A DNA stretch of 64,000 bases from Mercurialis annua (lineage: Eukaryota; Streptophyta; Magnoliopsida; Malpighiales; Euphorbiaceae): NCBI RefSeq assembly GCF_937616625.2, contig NC_065571.1, positions 52,003,651 to 52,067,650 on the forward strand, written 5' to 3'. The first letter of the stretch is position 1. Each line of letters starts with the position of its first letter. A model generated the notes under the pieces. The model was given only the letters and a program-made list of their open reading frames with translations, searched no databases and was not told where the DNA came from. Made by a program: the position numbers and the translations under genes. Positions 28,001 through 38,542 of this stretch are shown here, in pieces.

Positions 28001-29397
28001 CTACAAGTCCAATGGGCATTCACGTGTAAGGATGTGATAGTGACAATAAAATAATTGTTACTGAAGCCTCTTGGGTGGATTAGTTATTTGACAATCTTGA
28101 TGCTTTGAGAAATCTGAAATTTCTTCTTATGAACTGGGTATTTTATTCATTTCTTGTTTCATCTGAAACTTGATTTTTCTTTGTCGATATGGTTCACTCT
28201 CTCTCCTATCCTAGACCATCCATGCCTCTGTTCTTTCTAAGTTGGCTTTAGAGTGTTATATGTAAATGTTGGCCAACAACATTGACAAGCACTTTATTTT
28301 ATGAGTGGTAGGTACTAAAATTACAAGCTTGCAAGTACCTGACGGACACTTCACTGGAGCCTCTTTACAAGGGAGGCGCTCTGCCTGCACTCCAGATTTT
28401 GGACTTGTCTTACGGGACCCTCTGTCAGTCTGCTATAGAGGAGCTTCTGGCTTGCTGCACACATCTCACTCATATGAGCTTGAATGGCTGTGTAAATATG
28501 CATGACCTGAACTGGGGTTGTAGTGGGGGTCGACTTTCTGAATTGCCAAGTGTGAATGATTCATCTGCCATGCTTTCTCACGAAATTATTGATGAGTCAA
28601 ATGAGCTGGCAAATCGTTTGCTTCAGAACCTAAACTGCGTGGGTTGTCCGAATATTAAGAAAGTTCTCATTCCTCCAATGGCCCGGTGTTTCCATTTGTC
28701 ATCACTAAATCTGTCTTTATCAGCAAACTTGAAGGAAGTTGATATTGCCTGTTTTAGTTTATGTATTCTTAATTTGAGGTATGCTGTTGTTTTGGGGCAA
28801 TTTGTTTTTCTTCATTTACATTCTTTCCTTGTTTATACTGTTCAAAACTCTGATATCCTTTTTCTTTTTAGTAATTGTTGCTCTTTGGAGATATTGAAGC
28901 TCGAGTGTCCTCGATTGACGAGTCTCTTTCTCCAGGTACAGTATGAAGTCAGTTGTGTGTATATTTGGGTTGTACACTGCTGGAACCTGGAAATTAGCTG
29001 TGTATTTGGTTTTATTTTTTTATTTCCAGTTGTTTATTTATTTTTGTTCAATCAAGTTGAAATATCCGTTGTTTGATTACAGTTTGTTATAGTTCATTGT
29101 TTATTGTACTATGTTCTGAGTGTCTGTTTATGGAGCTTGCAGTCTTGTAATATTGACGAGGAAGGCGTTGAAGCTGCCATATCTCGGTGTAGCATGCTGG
29201 AGACTCTAGACGTGCGTTTTTGTCCGAAGGTGATAACATTAAATATTAATTCTGTTCACACAATTTATTCTGTATTACGCTGGAGATTGATTTTGTGTTA
29301 ATGTGATTACTGTTAGATATTCTCAATAAGCATGGGGAAATTGCGTGCAGCATGCCCAAGTTTGAAGCGCGTGTTTAGCAGCCTTTCACCTTCATGA
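22052..29397 (+). CDS. FBL15: F-box/LRR protein FBL15 (SLOMO-like)
   Basis: Predicted substrate-recognition subunit of an SCF ubiquitin ligase; the Arabidopsis relative (FBL15/SLOW MOTION) affects auxin levels and leaf-initiation timing. Exons: 22052-22554, 23160-23418, 23512-23644, 24650-24749, 24822-25019, 25140-25410, 25496-25594, 25704-25792, 25929-26028, 26123-26293, 27059-27211, 27320-27480, 27565-27763, 28312-28778, 28872-28935, 29143-29229 and 29317-29397. They close in phase to 1,044 residues. The F-box is at about residues 246-285 (DLTDDLLHMVFSFLDH ... CHQWRTASAHEDFW). The rest is cysteine-containing LRRs (for example LESLDMSNCSCVSDETL). The N-terminal quarter is low-complexity, with an Asn run encoded by AAT repeats and Gly/Arg stretches, and is likely disordered. 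Alternative: a close FBL15 paralogue. Confidence 0.93.
27815..28090 (+). repeat. TRIM- or SINE-like repeat in FBL15 intron 13
   Basis: Contains GACACGGTATTAAAGTC, a decayed form of the tRNA-Met primer-binding word TGGTATCAGAGC common in small LTR (TRIM) retroelements. Similar segments AATAAAATTATTGTTGGAGTCTC and AATAAAATAATTGTTACTGAAGCC stand near either end as possible terminal direct repeats. Boundaries are uncertain. Confidence 0.4.
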
Positions 29398-30528
29398 TGT
29401 GAATAAAATTTGAAGTATTCTATCTCATTTTTCCAATGGCTTTTATTCACTTTGAGATGATACGGCAACTTTATTTGGTGTGGGATCCACTTTTTTCTAT
29501 TGTAAATGTCTTCTGTCTTGGTGAATGTCTGTTTGGGTATATAGGCACTTGATATGTAGTAGCCGTATTAGTGTAACAAAACAATAAATGGTCTGTATAT
29601 TAATTATTGTATTGTTTGTTGATTTATATATTTTGTTATTTGAGAACAAGTAAAATTTAGAACTCTCCATCTCTCTTTTCTCCCTGACAAAAGACCTAGC
29701 CGTCTATATTTATTTTCATATTATTTTCGGCTGCTTTCAATAGTTTATTTTTGCTGTTGTTTTAATTTCATTGAATATAATGAATAGTTGCCTCTCTTTT
29801 TTTTATAATTTTGATGGATTAAAATTTATTGACAAAAGTGTAATATCAAATTTAAGGTTCAAAGATATATTAGAAGCCTTTTAATAATGGAATCGTTTAA
29901 AATATAATAGTTTTTATTTTTTAATATTTGTAAGTTTTCTGTTTTTTTTTAAAGTTATGTCTTATCTTTTCTTTTTCTTTCTATGAAGAGTTTGTTAGAT
30001 GATGGTTGATTCAAATGCTATAATTGTAGTTTTTGATATAATAAATAAGTTATAGGCTATGAAGAAGTTTAATTGAGGATTGTATTTTGTTATGAAATAG
30101 TTTGATTTTTTTTATGCAAGTAGATTAACAAATAAATGTTTGTTCCATAATAGGTTATTGAATTTAATTTTTGAATTTTTTGAATATCTAACAAATGTAT
30201 CGATTTTAGATTCGATTTATATGAAATTTAATGAAAAAAATGTTATTTGGTGAAATATTTAAGATGCTCCACTTTTGCCTTGCAATGTGTTGAGGATTGA
30301 TTGCTCTTATGTGGTAACGTATAGAAATATATCTATCTTATGTCAATAACCAATGTTTTTTAATTGTTAATTATAGCCTAGTTTTGTTAATCGTAGCAAT
30401 TGAAATTTGAAATACAAGTTTGGTGATAAATGAAAAAATTTGCAAAAGTGTAATTTCCTTTATACAAGTACACATAAATATGTGCTGTTAGTAGAACCCA
30501 CGGCTTTCCATTTATAGGTTGTGCTAAA
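29398..30528. other. FBL15 3' UTR and AT-rich spacer
   Basis: Likely 3' UTR to about 29600, with AATAAA-like words near 29582. Beyond that is T-rich sequence without a gene. Confidence 0.6.
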
Positions 30529-30933
30529 ATGGATCTTGACAACCGAAAAACATTATCGGCAGAAGCAATAAAGTTGATTTCGACGGGCAAGGGAAACGGA
30601 GAATCACCCAATAATTGTGCTTTCAGAGATCTTTGGGAGACTACTCTGCTCAGTAAGATAATACACTTGAAGCTGTCAATGAACAGAAAACAAATTTTGG
30701 CGTTGCTTAACACACAAGTAATTCTTGGAAACCAGTTTATTTCGTTGCCGTCGCCATCTTCGTCGGAGGGGTTGGAGGAGGACAAGTATATGGGAAAAAG
30801 AGACTACCTAGGTGTAGAGCAGGGATTCTCTACTCTTGTTCATCGAGGATCTCTACTCTTGTTCATCGTCCTCGATTTAATTCTTTTACTGGTGATACGT
30901 CTTGGATATTTATTCACTTATCATCAAGCCTAA
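30529..30933 (+). CDS. Doubtful ORF, 134 codons, no known domain
   Basis: An ATG-started open frame of 134 codons encodes a polar first two thirds, with a Ser/Pro-rich patch (SLPSPSSSEG), and a hydrophobic C-terminal stretch rich in Leu/Ile. I do not recognise it. An overlapping minus-strand frame (30387-30785) is equally open, which weakens the case. A tandem duplication (CTCTACTCTTGTTCATCG, twice at about 30829-30871) lies in the coding part. It could be a fragment of a lost gene or transposon; the following 400 bp is also non-repetitive and unassigned. Confidence 0.2.
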   Translation: MDLDNRKTLSAEAIKLISTGKGNGESPNNCAFRDLWETTLLSKIIHLKLSMNRKQILALLNTQVILGNQFISLPSPSSSEGLEEDKYMGKRDYLGVEQGFSTLVHRGSLLLFIVLDLILLLVIRLGYLFTYHQA

Positions 30934-31409
30934 TAAAGGAACCGACAAAATTAAGAAACTCTACAGGGTAATTCGAGGCAGTGCTTCTATTGGCAGCGAT
31001 AACGATAAGTATCTCTACTATTACGTCAAGGGAGGGGAACCTAGCTGCTGAATCGGTCGACCTTATGTCTAAAGCGGAACACACAGTTAATCTTTATGAT
31101 CTTTGAATTGGACAATTGTCTTCCTGTATATATCTATAACGCCAGATTTTGCTCTCTAAATTGGATGATGACTCCTTATTTGAAAGTGATCATGATAACC
31201 GATCCTCTTGATCAGACCGTCTCCTAGAGTTCCGAGCCTTACAGATACGAAAGGATTTATGTCCTTTCCAAATGTATTTGCAGTGTGCGATGACTTCTCT
31301 TATTTTACAAAAGGAAAATATCATTAGGTTAAATAAAAAAAATCTTAATAATCAGATTCTGTATGTTGTAGTCTGTCTCTGAACTTTGCTACATTAAATA
31401 TTGCAGATA
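30934..31409. other. Spacer, no gene seen
   Basis: Moderately GC-balanced sequence with many stops in all frames. Possibly gene-derived debris continuing from 30529, but nothing recognisable. Part will be the 3' UTR of the minus-strand gene ending at 31410. Confidence 0.4.
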
Positions 31410-33515
31410 TCATAAAATTGACTCCAACTTCTTCAGTTCTGGGTCTAAGATTTCAGGTTGTGCTTCTTCTTCTTCTTCTTCCTGGCTTACATAGGCATCA
31501 GCAATGGCCTTTCCTTTCTGTAAGATATCGCCAGGGACGGTCTGGAGGAGACTGCATAGTAAAAGTTTGTGAATAACATGATTTGCTTCATGTTACTTAA
31601 AAATAGTGCAGCTCGCGGGAAAGTAAGATTATTCACGATGCGTATAACCTGTCTAAAGCATTGAGGCTGACACTTATCTTTGCCCTCATTGACTCGACTG
31701 AAGCACCCCGATCATTCCTTGATGCTCGCAGGAATAACGAATCAAGATCTTCTAAAGCTCTATACAAAATCAAAATCCTATTGTGATTAAATAACAGAAA
31801 TGGAATATAGGAATGGAGAAGTTTTCGTACAATATAGCTTATACAGGCTGACTACACGTTTATTTTTTCCCTTCTCATAACGAGGATCAGAACGGGTTTG
31901 TGAATGTACCTTGCCTAGGTTTCCAAGACATAATTGTAGTCAAAATCATAGTTACATTTACTAAAGGATCCGACTCCACCAGACAATGGTACGAAACTAG
32001 GACTAGATTACTAGGTACATTGAGCATTGTAAATCCGCCAATGTAACAAAGTGACACGTCTGCAATTTGTTAACAATCTTTCATGTGGGAGAGAGATATG
32101 GCATGTACCTGAGACATTGATCAACATCATTGAAAGCAGCGTCTCCACTTCCAGCATCTGAAGCATACTGTGCTACCTGAAGTTCCGAAGAAAATATCCA
32201 AAGCTCAGCAACTCATGCACACAAAAACTGCCATAAAGAAAAATACATATGCTATTAGGCCTGCAATTCAATCAAATTATTGGTCTACAGTGACCTGTAC
32301 CCGTTAGACCAGTTTGGAGTGCAGGCACTTGACGATCAATGATCTGATCAGATAAAGCATTTGAACCAATCTAAAAGCTCCCATCAAAGGGTCAATTGCC
32401 CTTTTAAGGACCAAGCTGAATCATTTCTTATGCTCGAGTTCAAGCCGAACTGAGAGGATTTCACTTGGGCGATTTTGGAATTTTACCAAGATAATATCAA
32501 CAGCCATAAAGAAACATATCAAATGCTTAAAATAAAAGTTCATAATTAACACCCAAAATCGAGAAGTTTCAACTTACAGCTCGAATATTTAAACGAAGAG
32601 ATGCCGCAGGACCAGAGCGTAACAGGGACCGATAGTTAGCAAATTGGGGTTCATCCACCTCCAAAATTTTCTCTGGTAATCAAAGAGATAAATAACCAAA
32701 TTACTCCAATATTCAATAGGGTCCAAAATGTCTCATCTAAGCATCCATTTCTTGCACACATTAACTAAAACAATCCGGAAATATAAAACTGATCACTGAA
32801 CTGATAGCAAATAAGTATTAATTTGGACGGAAACTTGTCGAGTCCTCTGTTTTATTATTTCGTTTTCATTTCCGAAAAGACTTCAACAACTTCAAGACTT
32901 TATATATATAACTCATTCTTGTAAAAAATGCCGTTTCGCCAATTTTGCACCTTTTTTCAATAATTCCAAATTACTGTAAATTAAGGGCGGAATAAAATTG
33001 AAATACCTAAGTCCTTAATCTGAAATTGGGTTAAGATAACAGCAGGAACATAAGCTTCAAGTGGGTCAAGTTTTTTCCTGTATTAAATTTGATAACACAT
33101 TAAATAACAAAAATAAAATAAAATTTGTAAATATAATTATATCTATCTGAATAAAAATGATAAAATCCATTACCTTTTAACATACTTGTCGAAATAACCA
33201 GCAGCTTTAGCATCTACAAAACAAAAAACAAACACATTTGAAAAATCAATTATTTAAAATATAATAAAAATAATATTAATTGAGGTCCTGAGAAATGGGT
33301 AATTAATTACGATTAGGGACGACGAGAAGATGAGATATTAAGAGAGAAATTGAAACTAATCTTCTGCTGCTGCTGTTCTTGGTCTCTTCGTCAAGCTTTG
33401 GGGTGGACAATGCGCACCTCAAAACATTAACTTTAGGAGGAAATTTGTTTAAAGAGGAGCTTAATTTTAAAGGGTTTGTGCTAAAATGCGCTGTGGTGTG
33501 AGGGGTTACTGCCAT
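31410..33515 (-). CDS. Plastid protein with Tat-type lumen signal (DUF7880-like)
   Basis: Minus-strand exons in transcript order: 33515-33311, 33213-33174, 33077-33007, 32672-32578, 32176-32109, 31759-31649 and 31551-31410. They join in phase to 243 residues. The first 60 or so residues are Ser/Thr-rich and basic, as in a chloroplast transit peptide. Next comes SSRRLVSISLLISHLLVVPN then AKA|AGYF: twin arginines, a hydrophobic stretch and an AxA cleavage site, suggesting thylakoid-lumen import by the Tat route (inference). The mature part is helical (LDPLEAYVPAVILTQ, RSLLRSGPAASLRLNIRAVA, DVDQCLRALEDLDSL, LLQTVPGDILQKGKAIADAY), with a Glu run near the end. I recall this as a conserved plant family, perhaps DUF7880, but am unsure of the name. 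Molecular role unknown. Confidence 0.8.
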
Positions 33516-34269
33516 GACTGTATTTCTGTGATTGTATGAAAGAGAAGCAACTCCTATCCATTTTGTTTGTTTGTTTCTCACGCTACTGCGCCTCAAGAAA
33601 GTTGTAGCTGTTTGATTGACGATTTTGTCCCTTGTTTTTTTTTTCCTCTTTTGCCAAATACCCTTAAACCCCCCAAAAAAATAGATATACGACAATTTTT
33701 TTAATTTGTTTTTCAAAAATACTACAATCAATTATGTTAGAGTAACAAATTCATCAAATTATTTAGTGGATTTTTTAAAATGTAAAATTTTAAAGAAAAA
33801 GTTAACTTTTTTTTTTTTGTAAAAGAGGATTGGCCAAAGCCAAGAACTAACTAGTAGATCTAATCATGCGGGGTAAGGAAACACCAGCATTATCTTCCAT
33901 CAAAATGGCTGAAACACCTTGCATTAAATTTAAATCTAAAAACAAAATACGTTAAAGTTGTTATAATTGCTAATTAGTACTATTACTTTAGAAAAAAAAA
34001 GGGTAATGGAGGGTATTATAGTAATTGGAGGAAAATTGAACTCGGATTAAGACCGTGATTAGCAAAAGTCGGTGACATGTTGTGTCGGCATTTATGTTAA
34101 AATAAAGCTCACTTATTATTAGTTGTAAAGCAACCAAATCAAATCAAAGAGAAGACAAACACAAACTAACTAACTTACTTATCCTTCTTACTCTTCCATT
34201 TTAATTCTTTATTACATATCCCATCGATCCCATCTCCCTCTACTTCTGCTCCATCAAGTTTTAGCAGCA
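33516..34269. promoter_or_regulatory. Intergenic promoter region of two divergent genes
   Basis: It separates the minus-strand plastid gene from the plus-strand GPI-protein gene (754 bp), so both promoters must lie here. Poly-T at about 33811 and an unassigned patch at 33830-33910 are present. CT-rich sequence before 34270 is probably the 5' UTR. No specific motif is claimed. Confidence 0.5.
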
Positions 34270-36009
34270 ATGGCTGCATTGTTTCTTCTGCTTTCTCTCC
34301 TCTTCTTCTCTGCTTCTGCTGACACTCACAGTAAGTTTGAACTTCTATTTATTTTGGTAAAGCTTGAGTCTTTATGAGGAAATGTAAATTTGTTGAGTAT
34401 TAACATAGTTGCATTAACTTCTTGGTCTACTTATATGGGATTCTGTTTGTTTTCTCTAAGTGGGTCTTACTTTTTACTGTTTCTGAAATGTGGGGGTTTA
34501 CTAGTTTTGGTTAAAGTTTATTAATTTGAGTTGTTGGCATTGTGGATGTAGATTTAGATCTCTGCTTTAGACCCACATTTACTCCATTCTGTTGTTTTGT
34601 TTTCTGTTTTTGTATAGAACTGAGTTTGTCATGGTTAAAACTTTTCTGATCTTGAACTGAGTTTGTCATTTGTGGACCTAAAGTTCTAAGCAATTGCTGG
34701 AATGAGAGAAGGGATTAGTAGACTTCGTAGCAATTCAAGTTTTGCAAAGGTTTATCCTTTCAGTAGTTATATAGTGTTTAAAGATGTTATTTTGGTTAGT
34801 TAATGAATGACTTCAGCCTGGTTAGTAGATGCATACGAAAACGGAAATGCTGAAACGAAAAACAGCAATCTACAATTTTTCTTGTACTATAGTAAGTTAT
34901 GAATGCTAGGTTTTGAAGTTTTAGAAGCGTTTCCGGTAGCAAAAGTGGAAGGCCGAAATATAGGATTTAATAAGTTTCCGTGCAGCTTATGCATTATGAA
35001 TTGCCATTCTAAGAGACTTCAGCATTTCTCAGTTCGAATATTGATGAGGTCATTTTATTTGTGAAGCAACTTTAGATTAGACAAGAAAAAATTCCTGTAT
35101 GAAATTTACCAGGAAATTAAGTATTGGTTGAGTGTTATAATTTGACCTTGTGTGTGAAGTATTTCCTGTTATGTGTTTTTCTAATATGACAGATTCAGGT
35201 ACGTTTTTGCTTTCGATATACAATTATTTCTTGATGATTTAAAATGAACTTTAGTGATCAATTGAAATATTGTACACTAAAGCTAGTTCTTACAATTCAC
35301 TGAAGAAGAGCTTCAGATCCCTACTGTTGACTTATGTTTGCTTCCGCGTATCCAAATCCGTTGGTTGTAATGAGGTTTTACTTTCTTGTGTATATTAGAT
35401 GTGATAAAAGTGACAAATAACCCTGCGGATGAGCTGCTAGCTGTGCTCAACAGCAATAGAACTGCACACAAAGGATCATCTCTCTATAGTAATCCAGGCC
35501 TAGCCTGCATCGCTCTGCAGTATATAAAAGCATACCAAGGAGATTGTGGTGCCGTCGGAGGATCAGATGCCAAAAAACCTGCAGAATCTGAATTCGCTGA
35601 AACCTTTGCTCCGGCTTGTGGCGTAACAGTCTCAACTCTGACTCCAATCACTGGTCGCTTACTTGCCTGTCAGTCCAAATATGTTGATCCAGCTGAAGCA
35701 TTCTCCGGAATTCTAATGAAAAACAGCAGGAGCTTAGAAATTTTGTATGATAAGAATCACACAGAAGTGGGAGCTGCAGTTTCCGGAAGTGATGGCGGGT
35801 CTCCGTTCTTTTGGTGCGTATTGTTTAGCAACGGTAAGCGTAATAATAGCTTTGCATTAGAGGACGGTGAGGCTAAGGTCACAAGACCAGGGTGCTTTAG
35901 TGGCGCTAATGATGAATGTAGTGGCGCTAGTGATTGGTCTCGGCCAGTTGGTCTTTGGCCCTATATCTCTGCTGCTTTATTTGCAGCGGTATACGCTTTT
36001 GGTTTATAG
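34270..36009 (+). CDS. Small GPI-anchored protein, At5g19250-like
   Basis: Exons 34270-34330 and 35399-36009 join in phase to 223 residues. Exon 1 encodes a signal peptide (MAALFLLLSLLFFSASADTH), so the protein enters the secretory pathway. The body has spaced Cys residues (GLACIALQYIKAYQGDC, FAPACGV, LLACQSKY, FFWCVLF, RPGCFSG) and potential N-glycosylation sites (NRT, NHT, NNS). The last 20 or so residues are hydrophobic (GLWPYISAALFAAVYAFGL) after a small-residue region, a GPI-attachment signal. This matches the plant family of uncharacterised GPI-anchored proteins (At3g06035, At5g19230, At5g19250). Role unknown; plasma-membrane outer face expected. Intron 1 is about 1.07 kb. Confidence 0.88.
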
Positions 36010-36058
36010 TTTTAGTTTATTGCTGATTTGATTTTAAACTATTCTCCACTTGATTTTT

Positions 36059-36868
36059 GGCTTAATTTCTTAAAAAACCCCCACCTTGCATTTTTTTTTC
36101 GTTTATACCCTGACCTTGTAAAAACATCATTTGTACCCAATTTTGAGTTTTTATGTTTCATCTCTACCCAAAAGCATTAAATTGTACTCTTTTCATTTGA
36201 AAAAAAGTTTAAAACAATCCTTCATTTTTAACTTATATACGAATTAGATATTAATGTTATTAATAGTACAAAAATACAATCTTTTTCAAAAAATTAAAAA
36301 TAATAATAATTTTTTTTAGTTTTTTTAAAAAATATTTCGATTTTTTTTTAATTTTTTCAACTTTTTTAAAAATATTTCCGACAAAAAAATTAAAAATAAT
36401 AATAATTTTTTTTAGTTTTTTTAAAAAATATTTCGAATTTTTTTTAATTTTTTCAACTTTTTTAAAAATATTTCCGACAAAAAAATTAAAAATAATAATA
36501 ATTTTTTTTAGTTTTTTTAAAAAATATTTCGAATTTTTTTTAATTTTTTTAACTTTTTTAAAAATATTTCCGACAAAAAAAAATTAAAATAATAATTTTT
36601 TTTAAATTTTTTAGTATTTTATCAAATTAAAAAAATTAATTAATTATTTGGATGTATTTGATTATTTTTTAAGTTTAAGGATTTATTTGTATATTTTAAA
36701 ATAGAAAAAAGTATGTTTTAAACTCTTTTCCAAATGAAAAAAGTACAATTTAATGCTTTTGGGTAGAGATGAAACATAAAAACCCAAAATTGGGTACAAA
36801 TGGTGTTTTTACAAGGTCCTATAAACGAAGAAAAAGTGCAAGGTGGGGGTTTTTTAAGGAATTAAGCC
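36059..36868. mobile_element. Mutator-like foldback element, family A copy 3
   Basis: Ends are GGCTTAATTTCTTAAAAAAC and, inverse from the right, GGCTTAATTCCTTAAAAAAC, with pairing well over 150 bp. An exact 10-bp direct repeat CTTGATTTTT flanks it (36049-36058 and 36869-36878). The body shares long stretches with copy 1 (TACCCAATTTTGAG, TTAATGTTATTAATA in inverse). Instead of a GC-rich core it has a roughly 96-bp tandem array. Inserted just after the GPI-protein gene. Confidence 0.88.
36284..36600. repeat. Tandem repeat, about 96-bp unit, three copies plus part
   Basis: TTAAAAATAATAATAATTTT recurs at about 36294, 36390 and 36486, with a shortened form at 36584. Each unit also carries AAAATATTTCGA and AAAAATATTTCCGACA. 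It is nearly identical between units, so recently expanded, and lies inside family A copy 3. Confidence 0.85.
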
Positions 36869-37454
36869 CTTGATTTTTTTAGGCCATTTTGTTTACTTTT
36901 ATCAGTTGCATTGGCCATTGTAATTGTTTGTTGTAATTTATTTGATTGTTGTTTCAATCATGTCGAGTATATGATCTTAAGATATTGTTTTGCTATTCAT
37001 TTTCGCCGACTATCTGTACCCTATGTAGCTAAGCTATGTTGCAAATGATCTTATTGAGTCCTATGCTTTCCGTATTTCATTTCTTTTTCCAAAAACACTT
37101 CTAGAACTTTGAAACTTTAATCATACTCTTGTAAAACAAGTTGTTTTTCTATTTGTTGTTTTGGTGTTTCTTGTAAAGTTTTCGTGTCCGTGCAACAACC
37201 AAGTAAATATTTGTTTTTTTTTTCGTAGAATTTTCTCAGATGCTGAAAGAATTGTTTGTTATTCATCTAGAATCTAAAGAACTGTGAACTACAAATCTAA
37301 ATTTCATTAGCATGTAAATAAACTATGCCTTCTGATTTGAAGGCAGCAAACTGGAAATCTTCCCTTGGAGAAGCAAATAAGTTTCAGTCTGCAACAAATA
37401 GTTTCTTCAAACCCGAAATATCAAAAATCGCAGGTAATCTAAGAGATTCTTCGT

Positions 37455-38185
37455 TCATGAAGCGTTTCCTTCATGGAATGCCTTGCACTTCAAGATCAAA
37501 GCAAGAATCACAAGAATGATTATGATCCCACCAGATGAACCGCCGACTCTATGAATCCAATAAGGATCAAACTTGGTAAGACTCTGGTCTAAATGCAGTG
37601 ATAGAGCAATTGCCAGGATCAGCAAGAAGAGAAGCAGAGGCATGCAATAAGTCAAGTTGATGGGTTCATCTTCAAGCTCTGAATCACTATCTGATCTCTG
37701 GTTAATATACAGAGGTGAAACCACAGCTAGAATCCCCAATCCAACTCCTACAAACTTCTCATATGAAGAAAACCTGCTTCTCCTACAAGAATAAAAAAAA
37801 GAGGGTCAATACAAGTCCAACGGAGTAGCAGAATGAATTATTAAATGCAAATAAAATCACGAACAATAGATGTTTTAACACAGATTTTTCATTTTTTTCG
37901 CTATAGTTCATGATTTTATTTGCATTTAAGCTCCGGAGAATTATACCTGCTAACGCCTTTATCGATAAACAGCGACAAAGCAATGGCGGCCATGAGCAGC
38001 AAGGGCAGCAAAGGCAACCAAGAAGCAAGGTTGATGGGCTGTTCATCAATCTCTGGATCAGTAACTGGTGTGCTGTTAATAAATAGAGGTGAAATCACAG
38101 CTAGAAGTCCTAAACCCACAAACACAAGCTTCTCATACGATGTTGAAGATCTGCTAGCAATCCTGCTTGCAGAAACTGGCTCCAT
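37455..38185 (-). CDS. Membrane protein with internal duplication, unknown role
   Basis: Two minus-strand exons, 38185-37947 and 37782-37455, join in phase to 188 residues. Each exon encodes the same module: a short basic Ser-rich lead, SYEKLVFVGLGLLAVISPLF (exon 1) or SYEKFVGVGLGILAVVSPLY (exon 2), an acidic linker (TDPEIDEQPINL or ELEDEPINL), and a second hydrophobic segment (LPLLPLLLMAAIALSLF or MPLLLFLLILAIALSLH). A fifth hydrophobic stretch ends the protein (GIIIILVILALILKCKAF). So there are about five membrane segments. I do not recognise a characterised family. The exon-module match suggests origin by duplication of a two-helix unit. Confidence 0.75.
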
Positions 38186-38542
38186 TCAAGAAACAGAAAC
38201 CCAAAAAAACAAATCTCTCACTTTGTTCTTGTTTATCTCTAGTAACCATGCAAAGTGGGAATAGAATATTAATATTATTCTTTTGTTTTTGTGTTAAAAT
38301 TGGATGGATATGAAAAAGATAGCAGCTAAAAGGATAAATTATTCCGGATTGGTCGGAATCTGATGCTTTCAGTACTATTAAACCTTTTTTGTTCAGCATA
38401 TTTTGATTAATTACTAGAAGGGAATAGAAATGTATAACCAACATCGACAATAACAAAAAGAATTTCTACAATTCAGCAAGAAGATTATCCAGTATCTGAT
38501 ATTACAAAAATTACACACCTAGCAGACTCTCATGGTAACGGC

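Noticed and set aside
35180..35205. Possible mini-exon (ATTCAG between AG and GT) in the GPI-protein gene
   Set aside because: The two-exon model already closes in phase with a good signal peptide; adding six bases is possible but unsupported.
36284..36600. CRISPR-like regular repeats
   Set aside because: The units are contiguous tandem copies without unique spacers in plant DNA; it is a transposon-internal array.
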